This document shows, in pieces, positions 1 to 9,247 of a stretch of 64,000 bases of DNA. Where the stretch lies: contig JAYFNB010000002.1 of assembly GCA_034933685.1 (NCBI GenBank), positions 15,582 through 79,581 of the forward strand, given 5' to 3'. Position 1 is the first letter of the stretch. Every line of letters starts with the position of its first letter. This DNA is from UBA8514 sp034933685. Its GTDB lineage: Bacteria; Bacillota; Clostridia; Lachnospirales; Anaerotignaceae. The translations under genes were made by a program, and so were the position numbers. The notes under the pieces were generated by a model, which saw only the letters and a program-made list of their open reading frames with translations, ran no database searches and had not been told where the DNA came from.

Positions 1-50
1 TCTGAAAATGATAAAGCCTCAATTTTCTTTACATATTCTTCAATCTTCAC
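1..50 (-). CDS. Partial gene continuing the cobalamin operon beyond the left edge
   Basis: A GTG codon at 50-48 opens a frame that stays open to the window edge and encodes about 16 residues (VKIEEYVKKIEALSFS). It is preceded at five bases by GGTGA and overlaps the 3' end of cbiA by 11 bases, which is the same coupling seen throughout this operon. The visible piece is loosely like the N-terminus of CobT (nicotinate-nucleotide:dimethylbenzimidazole phosphoribosyltransferase), but it is too short to decide. An alternative in-frame GTG lies at 59-57 with a poorer ribosome site. Confidence 0.45.
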   Translation of the reverse strand, partial: MKIEEYVKKIEALSFS

Positions 51-1392
51 TGTATTCACCACATTTTTCGATAAATTTAAAAACCGCCTTTACATTGCTG
101 TAAAAATAAAGATGCGGAAATCCTGCAAAAATATTTTCATCGGCATAAACACATTTCCAACTGCGGTTTCTGTTAGGCTTTACAGCCGTGCAAGCAATCC
201 CATTTTCTGTACTATCCCAATAATGAAACTCATGCCCTTTCATTTCAGTTCCAGTTTCACCAAAAATAGTATCTTCATTGGTTTCAAGGGTTATATATCC
301 AAACCTAGTAAGCTTACTAGTTTTAAATCCACTACCATTTAAATATCCAACCATAGGGTAAACTGTTCCATCTTTATCCTCAATGCTATTTTGAAGGTAC
401 ATAAAACCACCGCATTCTGCTATGCATGGAATTTTATTTTCAAGGGCATTTTTTATGCTTTCTAACATGGATTTATTTGCACTAAGCTCTTTTGCAAAAA
501 GCTCTGGATACCCTCCGCCAAAAATTATTCCATTTAGTTCTTTAGGTAGTTTTCCATCCTTTAATGGTGAGAAATAAATTATTTCCCCACCCATTTTTTC
601 AATAAGCCTTAAATTTTCTTGATAATAAAAACAGAATGCTTCATCAAAAGCAACCCCAATACGTACCTTTTTTGTTGCAGTAGGAATGTCTATGCTACTA
701 ATTTCAATATTTTCCGCTTTTTCACCAAGTTCCTTAATTCCATTTAAATCCACAGTTTGGCTAATAACATCTGCAAGTGTATTCATTTTTTCTTTAATGC
801 TGTCAATTTCCTGGGGCATAATTAAGCCTAAATGACGGCTTTCAAGACAAATTTCTTTTATCTCCGGTACATATCCAAGAACACGAATATCCATTTCATT
901 TTCAATCAACTGCTTAATTCCTGAATAAAGCATAGGCGAAATTCTGTTTAAAATAACTCCTTTTATATAGCTTTCTTCCTTATATTCCACAAAGCCCTTT
1001 ATTTGTGCTACAGCCGAAACACTTGCACCTTTGCAGTCCACAATTAGTATTACAGGAGTTTTGGTCACCCTTGCAATGTCGTAAGCCGATGCCTCAACGC
1101 TGATACCGCCAAGACCATCATAATACCCCATAACACCCTCAATTAAGGTAATGTCACTACCATCTGCACCTTCACTAAGCAAGTACTTAACTGTATTTTT
1201 ATCGCAGAAATATGTATCTAAATTTCCACTTTTTGCACCAATAACTCGATGAAACATAGGGTCAATATAATCTGGCCCACATTTAAAAGCACTAACTTTT
1301 TTACCGTTATTTATAAATGCCCTCATAATTCCACAGGAAATAAGGGTCTTTCCGCTTCCGCTTTTCGGTGCGGCAAATAAAACTCTATTCAT
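40..1392 (-). CDS. cbiA: Cobyrinate a,c-diamide synthase
   Basis: This protein of about 450 residues amidates the a and c side chains of (cobalt-)cobyrinate using glutamine and ATP. An N-terminal dethiobiotin-synthetase-like ATPase domain carries a P-loop (PKSGSGKT, residues 9-16). A C-terminal class I glutamine amidotransferase domain has the nucleophile Cys in the IAECGGFMYL segment. I chose the ATG at 1392 because it overlaps the previous stop by eight bases and has GGGTGA upstream. A longer reading from 1410 adds six residues without a good ribosome site. It is the last complete gene seen in the riboswitch-controlled operon. The length and both catalytic halves are normal for CbiA. Confidence 0.93.
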   Translation of the reverse strand: MNRVLFAAPKSGSGKTLISCGIMRAFINNGKKVSAFKCGPDYIDPMFHRVIGAKSGNLDTYFCDKNTVKYLLSEGADGSDITLIEGVMGYYDGLGGISVEASAYDIARVTKTPVILIVDCKGASVSAVAQIKGFVEYKEESYIKGVILNRISPMLYSGIKQLIENEMDIRVLGYVPEIKEICLESRHLGLIMPQEIDSIKEKMNTLADVISQTVDLNGIKELGEKAENIEISSIDIPTATKKVRIGVAFDEAFCFYYQENLRLIEKMGGEIIYFSPLKDGKLPKELNGIIFGGGYPELFAKELSANKSMLESIKNALENKIPCIAECGGFMYLQNSIEDKDGTVYPMVGYLNGSGFKTSKLTRFGYITLETNEDTIFGETGTEMKGHEFHYWDSTENGIACTAVKPNRNRSWKCVYADENIFAGFPHLYFYSNVKAVFKFIEKCGEYSED

Positions 1393-3352
1393 ATTTTTCA
1401 CCCATGCCAAATGAAATAATAAATACAGGATTTTGAGCTGTCATTAAATGATGGTTTCCAAATAGCTTTCCTCTTGAGACCCCAAGTTGAATAATCTCAC
1501 TTCCAACAATATCAAAATCTTTTAATATCTCAATTACCTTGCTAATAGTTTCCAATGCAATGGCGTTAATTACAACTCGAGTATTAGGATTTTTTTTCAT
1601 TACTAATGAAATTATTTCCTTCAAATTCCCACTGCTTCCACCAATAAAAACGTGGGTAGGTGTAGGTAGACTCTCCATTACAAGGGGTGCATTCCCTTCA
1701 ATAATCTCAATATTTGAAGCACAATGCAATTTCATATTCTCCTTTATTAAACCAATTGCGGTAGAATTTTTTTCTATGGCAAAAACCTTTCCATAGGTAG
1801 CCATAAGTGCACATTCAACACTTACAGACCCCGTTCCTGCACCAACGTCATAAACAACTGCATTTTTTGTAAGCCTAAGCTTTGCTATGGAAACAATACG
1901 CACTTCGTTTTTTGTCATAGGTACATCGCCACGTATAAAATTATTGTCAGCAATGCCTAAATAGTGTTGCCTAGCACAAGGGTTTTCAATAAGCATAACA
2001 GAAAGGTCTTCAAAATCTACATCCATAAAGTCTTTGGCAATACCTACAAATATTTTTTCGTTAGGGTAATAAAGATTCTCACCAATGGTAACGATTACGT
2101 TCCTAAATCCATAATTTTCAAGACTTCTGCAAGCATTTTTTGCGGTATTTCCGCCACCAAGTAAAAGCAGTACACTTTCGTTTTCTCTAACGGCACCAAT
2201 AAAATTCTCATCACGTCCGTGAATACTGATTGTTTTGGTTTTTTCATAACTTTTGCCTATTTTATTCATAAAATAAACTTCAGAAGAAATGCCACTTATC
2301 CACTCAACCTCAAATTTTTGAAGCTTGTTTATTAGTGACTTTGCTCCGCTGAAAAAGCCAATGTCACCTGAAAAAACCACCGCAATTTTATTTGCTCTAC
2401 TTTCATTAATTAATTTTAATATTTCATCTGCTTTGTAAGCAGTCACCATTTCTTTTTTAAAATTTTTTAACTGCTCTAAAATTCTACTTGTGCTTATAAT
2501 TAAATCACTTTCTTTTATTGCTTCATTCGCCCTCACTGTCAGCATATCTGCATTTCCCATGCCTGCGCCTATAATATATATTTTTTTATCCTTGCTAAAT
2601 TCAAACTTCTCATCAATAAAGCATTTAACTTCTTCAAAAGAAAATCCATCTTCTTTTGGCCTGCCAACAATAATCACCTTAGCTCCTGTGTTTTTACAGG
2701 CGTCAAGCTTTTCATAAAAGCCACCTGCTTTGCCAGTTTCCTTTGTTAAAAGATACTCTGCACCAGTTTCCAAAATAATTGCTTCATTCATTTTTACTGA
2801 AAAAGGCCCTTGCATACAAATTATGTTCTGAGGTTGAAACCCAAGCTTTCTACAAGCCATGAGATTGTCTGAATCAGGCAAAATTCTTACAACAAGTCTT
2901 TTTTCAAATTCATTCACTGCTGTAAGTTCCTTTAAATCCTTACTTCCTGTTGTAATAAGAACTCGCCCGCTAACCTTATTTAAATATCTAATCGCCTCTT
3001 TTGTATTTTCAACGTAAATACAGTTTGAATAAGACCGTTCTTCAAAATTTCTAAGCAGTCTTATATATTTAATTCCAACTGTATCACATGCTCTTTTTAT
3101 GTTTTCAGAAACAATCTGTGCAAATGGATGAGTTGCGTCTATAACCATTTCCGGCTTTTCCACTTCAATTTTTTTCTCCATATCAGAACTTTCAAGTTTT
3201 CCGCTTTCAACCTGAATAAACTTACCGCTTTGCAGCAGTTCCTCTCCGTATTGCGTTGCAACAAAAACCTTCGTGTTAACTTTTCTTTCCTCAAGATATT
3301 GTGCCAATTCACGGCCTTCTGTTGTTCCTGCAAACAGCATAAGCTTTTTCAT
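1385..3352 (-). CDS. cbiJET: Trifunctional cobalt-precorrin-6A reductase / C5-methyltransferase / C15-methyltransferase (CbiJ-CbiE-CbiT fusion)
   Basis: Three enzymes of the middle corrin pathway are joined in one 655-residue chain. Residues 1-252 are precorrin-6A reductase (CbiJ/CobK), with a nucleotide-binding start (LFAGTTEGR) and DATHPFA at 73-79. Residues about 256-460 are a tetrapyrrole methylase of the CbiE type, beginning IIGAGMGNADML. Residues about 470-655 are a class I SAM-dependent CbiT domain with the VGAGTGSVS SAM loop at 503-511, which methylates C15 and decarboxylates. CbiE-CbiT fusions equal CobL and are common. The added reductase is less usual but there is no frameshift between domains. 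The gene ends within the start of cbiA and starts 11 bases after cbiH. Confidence 0.93.
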   Translation of the reverse strand: MKKLMLFAGTTEGRELAQYLEERKVNTKVFVATQYGEELLQSGKFIQVESGKLESSDMEKKIEVEKPEMVIDATHPFAQIVSENIKRACDTVGIKYIRLLRNFEERSYSNCIYVENTKEAIRYLNKVSGRVLITTGSKDLKELTAVNEFEKRLVVRILPDSDNLMACRKLGFQPQNIICMQGPFSVKMNEAIILETGAEYLLTKETGKAGGFYEKLDACKNTGAKVIIVGRPKEDGFSFEEVKCFIDEKFEFSKDKKIYIIGAGMGNADMLTVRANEAIKESDLIISTSRILEQLKNFKKEMVTAYKADEILKLINESRANKIAVVFSGDIGFFSGAKSLINKLQKFEVEWISGISSEVYFMNKIGKSYEKTKTISIHGRDENFIGAVRENESVLLLLGGGNTAKNACRSLENYGFRNVIVTIGENLYYPNEKIFVGIAKDFMDVDFEDLSVMLIENPCARQHYLGIADNNFIRGDVPMTKNEVRIVSIAKLRLTKNAVVYDVGAGTGSVSVECALMATYGKVFAIEKNSTAIGLIKENMKLHCASNIEIIEGNAPLVMESLPTPTHVFIGGSSGNLKEIISLVMKKNPNTRVVINAIALETISKVIEILKDFDIVGSEIIQLGVSRGKLFGNHHLMTAQNPVFIISFGMGEKYE

Positions 3353-3363
3353 TGTACACCTCC

Positions 3364-4101
3364 CTATACTCTGTAACCTCTTGGTGTAACCATTTTGTCA
3401 TTTATAATGCGTGTTTCGCTGTTTCCAATAAACGCAGTTGTAAACATATCTGCTTGGTATTGGCTCAATTCTTCAAGGGTCATCGTTTCCGTTTCTTCAC
3501 CGTTTCTTCCAATATTTCTAACTACTCCACAAATGGTTTTTTTACTTTTGCTTTCCATCACTAATTCACAAGCCCTTTTCAAATAATCACTTCGTTTTTT
3601 GCTAGATGGATTATAAATGCAAATTACAAAGTCACCCTCTGCCGCAGTTCTAATACGTTTCTCAATTTTTTCCCATGGTGTAAGTAAATCACTAAGGCTA
3701 ATCACAGCAAAATCATGTGTTAACGGTGCACCCAGCAAAGCTCCTCCACTTAGTGCCGCAGTAGTTCCACTTATAACTTCAATTTTTGTTTGTGGATACT
3801 CTTCACCTATTTCAAATATAAGGGAAGCCATACCATATACGCCTGAATCTCCGCTACACACAACTGCAACACTTTGCCCCTTTTGTGCCTCGGAAAACGC
3901 TAGAACACACCGTTCCTTTTCTTGCTTCATAGGTGTAGATAAAAATTTAGCACTGCCAAAATACTCCTTAATTAAATCTACATATACTGTATATCCAACT
4001 ATAACATCACAATTTTCAAGGCATTTTGCCGCCTTAATTGTCATCTGTTCATATTCACCTGGACCAATGCCCACTACATATATCTTATTCAAACTCAACA
4101 C
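3364..4101 (-). CDS. cbiH: Cobalt-precorrin-3 C17-methyltransferase
   Basis: This 245-residue tetrapyrrole methylase contracts the corrin ring with C17 methylation (CbiH/CobJ family). It begins with the family glycine-rich SAM loop (VVGIGPGEYEQMT), has the GDSGVYGM segment near residue 84 and keeps the NPSSKKR motif near residue 165 that is typical of CobJ/CbiH. The ATG lies inside the 3' end of cbiG, overlapping by 17 bases, so translation is probably coupled. It is a single-domain protein of the usual length. Confidence 0.94.
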   Translation of the reverse strand: MLSLNKIYVVGIGPGEYEQMTIKAAKCLENCDVIVGYTVYVDLIKEYFGSAKFLSTPMKQEKERCVLAFSEAQKGQSVAVVCSGDSGVYGMASLIFEIGEEYPQTKIEVISGTTAALSGGALLGAPLTHDFAVISLSDLLTPWEKIEKRIRTAAEGDFVICIYNPSSKKRSDYLKRACELVMESKSKKTICGVVRNIGRNGEETETMTLEELSQYQADMFTTAFIGNSETRIINDKMVTPRGYRV

Positions 4102-5086
4102 TCCAGCTTTTTATGGCAGCAGCAACTGTCACACCGTTACCTGTTGTTTTTTTAATTATCAATTCTCCGCCACTGGCTAAAATCGCAGCTCTTTCACACA
4201 CATTGTCCACACCCGTTGTTTGCTTAACAAACTCGGATGACGTAAAACTACCCTTTGCATTTTCGAGCTCCTCAGCCGAAAAACATCTAAGGTTTATATT
4301 CATTTTTTTACAGAAGTTAACGAGACCTATTTCGTTCTTTTTTATGTCAATGGTAGCAACCTCTGCCACCGATATAATATCAATGTTGTATTCTTCCAAA
4401 GTTTTAAAAACAATTTGTTCAATCTCTTCCTCAGAAGTATCTTTTTTGCACCCAATACCCAATATCACTGTTTTGGGTACTAAATGAAGCGTTTCTTTAA
4501 AGTAATTTCTTTTGTAAATCGATACATTAAATCCCAAATCACCATTTTTGCTTTGCGTTAAATTTTCTGCCACTTTCCCTTTTAATTCTATATCACTGTA
4601 AAAACCTATTTCTTTTCCATTTAAAATTTCCACAGATATTTTTTTTGCCAATTCACGTTCTTTTATTATTAAGTTGTTTCTTGTTGCAAATGTATCCACC
4701 GCAAATAAGTTATTCACGTCTGTTGCTGTGGTAATAACTGCCGTTGCCCCTATTGCGTTACTTATTTCCTTGGCAATGGCATTTCCTCCACCAACGTGTC
4801 CGCTTAAAATAGGAATAACAAACTCGCCTTTTTCGTCTATTATAATAACTGACGGATCGGTTAGTTTGTCCTTTACATACCGAGCAATACTTCTAACAGC
4901 TATGCCTGCTGCTCCAATAAACACCATGCATTCTTTTTTCTCAAAGCCCTCTAACACCCACTCTTTAAGGTAGCACTTTGTTAACCTTTCATCGTCCAAA
5001 ACTGAAAATCCACTAAACTGCATTTTTTCACACAACATATTGTTAAGGTTATTACCATTCTTCGTAAAGCTGATTACTCTTGTCAT
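4085..5086 (-). CDS. cbiG: Cobalt-precorrin-5A hydrolase
   Basis: CbiG opens the delta-lactone of cobalt-precorrin-5A and releases the C20 unit as acetaldehyde in the anaerobic cobalamin route. The 333-residue chain has the N-terminal CbiG region (VFIGAAGIAVRSIA), the central segment with GHVGGGNA, and a C-terminal domain with GIGCKKDT and the conserved LASGG near the end. The ATG follows directly on the TAA of cbiF, so the two genes abut with no gap. The presence of cbiG with cbiD marks the oxygen-independent pathway. Confidence 0.94.
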   Translation of the reverse strand: MTRVISFTKNGNNLNNMLCEKMQFSGFSVLDDERLTKCYLKEWVLEGFEKKECMVFIGAAGIAVRSIARYVKDKLTDPSVIIIDEKGEFVIPILSGHVGGGNAIAKEISNAIGATAVITTATDVNNLFAVDTFATRNNLIIKERELAKKISVEILNGKEIGFYSDIELKGKVAENLTQSKNGDLGFNVSIYKRNYFKETLHLVPKTVILGIGCKKDTSEEEIEQIVFKTLEEYNIDIISVAEVATIDIKKNEIGLVNFCKKMNINLRCFSAEELENAKGSFTSSEFVKQTTGVDNVCERAAILASGGELIIKKTTGNGVTVAAAIKSWSVEFE

Positions 5087-5839
5087 TTATTTTCCCTGCC
5101 TAAATTCTGTTGTAAAGTTAGGATGATAAAGCAAAGACCTTTTTCCTTCTCCTTTAAGTACATCTCCAACAATTATTAGTGCCGTTTTTGTTATATTTTC
5201 ATTCTTTGCGCTTTGGGCTAATGTTGCTACTGTGCAATAGACCTTTTTTTCATCTGTCCATGTTGCCTTGTATACAATTGCCGCAGGAGTGCCTGCACTA
5301 TATCCACCTTGAATAAGTTTTTGTGACAATTCATCTAACATACCTGTACTTAAAAATATAACCATTGTTGCCCCGTGCGAAGCCAAAACTTCAATACGTT
5401 CACTTTCTGGCACAGGAGTTCTTCCCTCCATGCGAGTTACAATAACCGTTTGGCTTACGTTAGGTAATGTATATTCCAATTTAAGTGAAGATGCCGCCCC
5501 AAAAAGAGAGCTTACGCCAGGGCAAACCTCATAGGATATATTCAGCTTATCCAGTTCATTAAACTGCTCTTTAATTGCACCATAAATGCTAGGGTCTCCT
5601 GTGTGTAAACGCACCGTTGTCCTTCCCTGTTCTTCCGCATTTTTCATAACATCTATAACTTCTTCGAGGGTCATAAAGGCGCTATTGTGTACCACGCATT
5701 CTGCCTTTTTGTATTCTAGCAATCCGGGATTAACAAGGCTTCCGGCATAAATAATAACATCTGCACTTTGAAGCAACTTTTGCCCTCTTACTGTAATTAA
5801 ATCTGCCGCACCACTGCCCGCACCAACAAAATATACCAT
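5087..5839 (-). CDS. cbiF: Cobalt-precorrin-4 C11-methyltransferase
   Basis: This 250-residue tetrapyrrole methylase of the CbiF/CobM family transfers a methyl group from SAM to C11. Visible family marks are the SAM loop FVGAGSGAADLITVRG at the N-terminus, the GDPSIYGA motif near residue 101 and VTRMEGRTPVP near residue 134, which is characteristic of CobM. It starts two bases after the stop of cbiL, with GAGGGTGA inside the cbiL end as ribosome site. Confidence 0.95.
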   Translation of the reverse strand: MVYFVGAGSGAADLITVRGQKLLQSADVIIYAGSLVNPGLLEYKKAECVVHNSAFMTLEEVIDVMKNAEEQGRTTVRLHTGDPSIYGAIKEQFNELDKLNISYEVCPGVSSLFGAASSLKLEYTLPNVSQTVIVTRMEGRTPVPESERIEVLASHGATMVIFLSTGMLDELSQKLIQGGYSAGTPAAIVYKATWTDEKKVYCTVATLAQSAKNENITKTALIIVGDVLKGEGKRSLLYHPNFTTEFRQGK

Positions 5840-5841
5840 TC

Positions 5842-6528
5842 CTATTTTTCACCCTCTTTCACTACAATAGTTGTAAAATATCCAAATTCATCATTTTCAA
5901 AATCTACTATTTGTCTTTCACTTTCCATGCCGCAGTCAGAAATTCCAAGCACACAAAAGCCTTTGTGTTCAGCCGCTTTTGCAATATTTTTAACATTTCC
6001 GCCCGCTTTCATAAACACCTTCGTTCCCTCAAGAGCGAAACTTTTTTTAATATCACCATGCACCGCAGGAATTATGTGCAAAGGCTTTTTCATAGAAGTA
6101 AGGCTTACTTTAAGCTTTGCCGCAACAGCACAAAAACTTGGAACACCAGCGCAAATTTCTGTATCGTATCCCATCTTCTCTATTGCTCTATGTACATATG
6201 AGAAAGTAGAGTATATTGAAACATCACCTAATGTAAGAAAAGCAACGTCCATACCCTTATTAAGTATATCCGCAATTTTTGTTGCATTCTCCTCATGTGC
6301 CTCTTTCAAAATGGATTTGTCTTTTACCATAGGAAAATTAAGATACAAAATCTCTTTTTTGCTTATATCAATAGCCTTTGAAACAATATCTAAGGCTACA
6401 TTTTTATTGCCATTTGTTTTCGGCACAGCTAGAACCCCTGTATTTTTAATTACTCTAACAGCTTTAAGTGTTAGAAGCTCTGGGTCACCAGGCCCTACCC
6501 CTATTCCAAAAAATTTTCCTCTACACAT
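5842..6528 (-). CDS. cbiL: Cobalt-precorrin-2 C20-methyltransferase
   Basis: This enzyme (CbiL/CobI) methylates C20 of cobalt-precorrin-2, the first committed corrin-branch methylation. It begins with the family motif GIGVGPGDPELLTLKA and carries LTLGDVSIYST near residue 97. The start was set at the ATG at 6528 because GGAGG lies six bases upstream, which gives 228 residues. A longer reading from 6546 would lie further inside cbiD and lacks a ribosome site. The start overlaps the cbiD stop by eight bases. Confidence 0.94.
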   Translation of the reverse strand: MCRGKFFGIGVGPGDPELLTLKAVRVIKNTGVLAVPKTNGNKNVALDIVSKAIDISKKEILYLNFPMVKDKSILKEAHEENATKIADILNKGMDVAFLTLGDVSIYSTFSYVHRAIEKMGYDTEICAGVPSFCAVAAKLKVSLTSMKKPLHIIPAVHGDIKKSFALEGTKVFMKAGGNVKNIAKAAEHKGFCVLGISDCGMESERQIVDFENDEFGYFTTIVVKEGEK

Positions 6529-7651
6529 TGTTTCCTCCAAAATCATTTAAAAGCTTTTGAGCATTTTCGCCCACAGCCAAAAGTCCATACTGATTGCTAA
6601 ACATAATCACACCTGTTTCAACCTCATTATGCACCCGTTGTGCTACATGGTATTCGGCTTTTTTAATAACAGACTGCATTACCTGTTCTCTTATATTTTC
6701 TTTTTCCAAAACCTCAATAGCTTCATCTGTTGTTACGCACTTAATAATTTCTTTTGCATTTGCACCAAACAATGCTTCATGTGCCGCAAGTATTTCCATT
6801 CTGCAATCTGCAAAGGAAGAATGAGTGTTCATAATTCCTCCTGCTAGCTTCACAAATTTTCCAATGTGCCCAATGAAAAGCAGTTTTTTGAACCCCAACT
6901 CTAAAGCATAGTCCAATGTATCTCCTATAAAATTAGAACACTTAACCTCGTTTATACCTTTTATGCTTTCCATTCCCTTAACAAATGCTTCTCCATAATT
7001 TCCTGGCGTTGCAATCATTTGTTTAATGCCATTTTCACTAAGCACTTTCATTTCAACATAAATAGTATCGCTTATGGCTTTAAGGCTTTGGGGTTCAACA
7101 ATTCCACTGCTGCCTATTATAGAAATTCCGCCTACTATTCCAAGCCTTGGGTTGAAAGTTTTTTCTGCCACCTTTTCTCCAAAAGGGACTGAAATAATGA
7201 CCTCTATACCCTTTGTGTAACCTACGCTTTGGCAAACCTTAAAAACTTCCTCTTCAATCATTTTTCTTGGCACAGAGTTTATTGCCGCATTACCCACCGG
7301 CTGATTAAGGCCTTTTTTTGTAACACGACCAACACCAGTTCCACCGTCTATTGTAATGCCCTTTTCTGATTTTCTAACGGTGGCAAATATTTTAAGTCCA
7401 TGGGTTACATCTATATCGTCACCACCATCTTTAACTATAGCACAGCTAACGCTGTCTGGCAAAATTTCAATTTTAATAACATCTGCCCAAACATCTATGC
7501 CTTTTGGCGTAGGTATATCCACCTGCTCCACTTGTTTACCAGTTAACAGCATAAAGCACGCCGCTTTTGCCGCCATTGCAGCACAACTTCCCGTTGTATA
7601 TCCACATTTTAGACGTTTGTTATTTTGGGTAATGTAGTATTCAAAGGACAT
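6521..7651 (-). CDS. cbiD: Cobalt-precorrin-5B C1-methyltransferase
   Basis: CbiD methylates C1 of cobalt-precorrin-5B after CbiG has opened the lactone. The 376-residue protein has the diagnostic N-terminal GYTTGSCAAMAAKAA segment at 17-31 and the glycine-rich GGTGVGRVTKKGL segment around residue 100. AGGAG sits eight bases before the ATG. It overlaps the 5' part of cbiL and starts 12 bases before the cbiK stop. CbiD is restricted to the anaerobic pathway, which supports that reading of the operon. Confidence 0.95.
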   Translation of the reverse strand: MSFEYYITQNNKRLKCGYTTGSCAAMAAKAACFMLLTGKQVEQVDIPTPKGIDVWADVIKIEILPDSVSCAIVKDGGDDIDVTHGLKIFATVRKSEKGITIDGGTGVGRVTKKGLNQPVGNAAINSVPRKMIEEEVFKVCQSVGYTKGIEVIISVPFGEKVAEKTFNPRLGIVGGISIIGSSGIVEPQSLKAISDTIYVEMKVLSENGIKQMIATPGNYGEAFVKGMESIKGINEVKCSNFIGDTLDYALELGFKKLLFIGHIGKFVKLAGGIMNTHSSFADCRMEILAAHEALFGANAKEIIKCVTTDEAIEVLEKENIREQVMQSVIKKAEYHVAQRVHNEVETGVIMFSNQYGLLAVGENAQKLLNDFGGNNV

Positions 7652-7662
7652 TTTCGTTTCTC

Positions 7663-8439
7663 CTAAATCTGCAAATATCTGCTTATATGTTCAAGATACA
7701 TTTCCTGTATTGCCTGATATTCGCCAAGACCTTTCATAACAATTCTTATTTCCATACCAATAGATTCAAAAAAATTTTTCCAGCTTTCCTCATCGTCACC
7801 TGCCATGTCGTTTGTGGCATGGTCGCCTGCAACAAGCATAAATGGCGAAAGCACAACTTTTTTGTAACCGCTATTTTTCACCATCTTTGCAACATTTTCA
7901 AGAGACGGATACGCCTCCACAGTTCCCATAAATATATTCTTGTACCCACGTTCTTTAAAAATATAGTCCATAGCGGCATATACTGTATTTACAGGATGTT
8001 CAGTGCCATGTCCCATCAACACCAAGGCTTCATCTTCATTAATTTTAATCTCTTTTGAAATAATGTCCGAAACCAAAAACATATCTTCCATTGTACAAAG
8101 AAGTGGTTTACCTATTTTCAAGACCTCAAATCTATCTCTAAAATTCATGGCGAATTTAATTAACTTTTCGTACTCTTCGCCTGCAATAATGTGCGTAGGC
8201 TGAATGTAAACCTCTGTTATTCCCTGTGCTAAAAATATTCCTAATGCCTGTGTAACAGAGCTTATTGCCTTGCCTCTAGCCATTATAGTTTTTATAATCA
8301 TACTGCTTGTAAAAGCTCTTTTAACTGCATAACCATTGTAATGCTCTTCTACTTTTCTTTCAACAGCCGCTATGGTTTTTTCCATGCTTTCTTTGTAGGT
8401 TGTACCAAAACTAACCACTAATATTCCTTTGTTTTTCAT
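7663..8439 (-). CDS. cbiK: Sirohydrochlorin cobaltochelatase
   Basis: CbiK inserts Co2+ into sirohydrochlorin, the cobalt entry step of the anaerobic pathway. The 258-residue chain matches the CbiK fold. The metal-binding residues known in Salmonella CbiK (His145, Glu175, His207) correspond here to His144 in GHGTEH, Glu175 in GTVEAYP and His207 in AGDHATND. No signal peptide is seen, so it is cytoplasmic. It overlaps cbiO by 29 bases, placing the chelatase directly after the cobalt importer genes. Confidence 0.94.
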   Translation of the reverse strand: MKNKGILVVSFGTTYKESMEKTIAAVERKVEEHYNGYAVKRAFTSSMIIKTIMARGKAISSVTQALGIFLAQGITEVYIQPTHIIAGEEYEKLIKFAMNFRDRFEVLKIGKPLLCTMEDMFLVSDIISKEIKINEDEALVLMGHGTEHPVNTVYAAMDYIFKERGYKNIFMGTVEAYPSLENVAKMVKNSGYKKVVLSPFMLVAGDHATNDMAGDDEESWKNFFESIGMEIRIVMKGLGEYQAIQEMYLEHISRYLQI

Positions 8440-9247
8440 TCAATTTCTCCTTCAAAAGCGTTTTCAAATCATCAATATTTTTAGGTAACCTTTCAGCGTA
8501 TCCAACAACATCCATAATCTGGTATATCATAGGTTTTTTCAAGCCTGCTCTTTTCAACAGTTCATCATTAGTAAAAATTTTTTCAGTTGTATCATCCGCA
8601 ATTATTTCACCTTCAGAAAAAACAATTGCCCTATCTGCCCATTTTAACGCAAAATCCATATCATGTGTAGACATAAGAATAGTTTTCTCTTCGTTACCTA
8701 TGCTTTCCAACACATTTTCTAAAACTTCCATGTTTTCAGGGTCAAGTGAAGCTTCTGGCTCATCAAAAATGAAAATCTCTGGCTCCATTGCAATTATATC
8801 TGCTATAACCACTCTTCTTTTTTCACCACCGCTTAAATAATGTGGTGGTCTGGAGCAAAGGTTTGTTATACTCATTTTCTCCATTGCTTCTTCAGTTCGC
8901 CTTAACACTTCATTTTTTTCAAGTTGCAAATTCATTACGCCGAAGGCTACTTCCGCTTTGACTGTAGAAGCTATAATCTGGCTATCAGCGTCCTGAAAAA
9001 CAATACCTGTGGCTCTTCTCAATCCTTCAAATCCTTTTTTACCTAGTATCTTTTTGCCATTTAACCAAATGCTTCCATCGGTTTCCAATACACCGTTTAG
9101 GCACAAAAAAAAGGTTGACTTGCCTGCCCCATTGTTGCCAATAACCGCTATCTTTTCTCCCTTATTTATTTCCACGGAAATATTTTTTAATGTATCTTTA
9201 TGCCCATCAAAGCTGTAGCATAAATTTTCAGTTTTAAGTAAGGTCAC
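8411..9247 (-). CDS. cbiO: Cobalt ECF transporter ATPase
   Basis: This ABC ATPase powers the CbiMNQO energy-coupling-factor cobalt importer. It shows Walker A (GNNGAGKST, about residues 38-46), the signature LSGGEKRR, and Walker B with DEPEASLDP. The start is a GTG. I prefer the one at 9247 because AAGGGG lies eight bases upstream and it overlaps the ATGTGA end of cbiQ. The reading from 9256 adds three residues but sits on the ribosome site. It makes about 278 residues, the usual length for an ECF ATPase. Confidence 0.94.
   Translation of the reverse strand: MTLLKTENLCYSFDGHKDTLKNISVEINKGEKIAVIGNNGAGKSTFFLCLNGVLETDGSIWLNGKKILGKKGFEGLRRATGIVFQDADSQIIASTVKAEVAFGVMNLQLEKNEVLRRTEEAMEKMSITNLCSRPPHYLSGGEKRRVVIADIIAMEPEIFIFDEPEASLDPENMEVLENVLESIGNEEKTILMSTHDMDFALKWADRAIVFSEGEIIADDTTEKIFTNDELLKRAGLKKPMIYQIMDVVGYAERLPKNIDDLKTLLKEKLNEKQRNISG

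Noticed and set aside
1..50. Naming the left-edge partial gene as cbiC or cobT
   Set aside because: Sixteen residues are not enough to choose between cobalamin genes.
3617..4487. Long plus-strand frames opposite cbiH and cbiG
   Set aside because: They are antisense to clearly conserved genes, have low-complexity Ser/Pro-rich products and lack ribosome sites.
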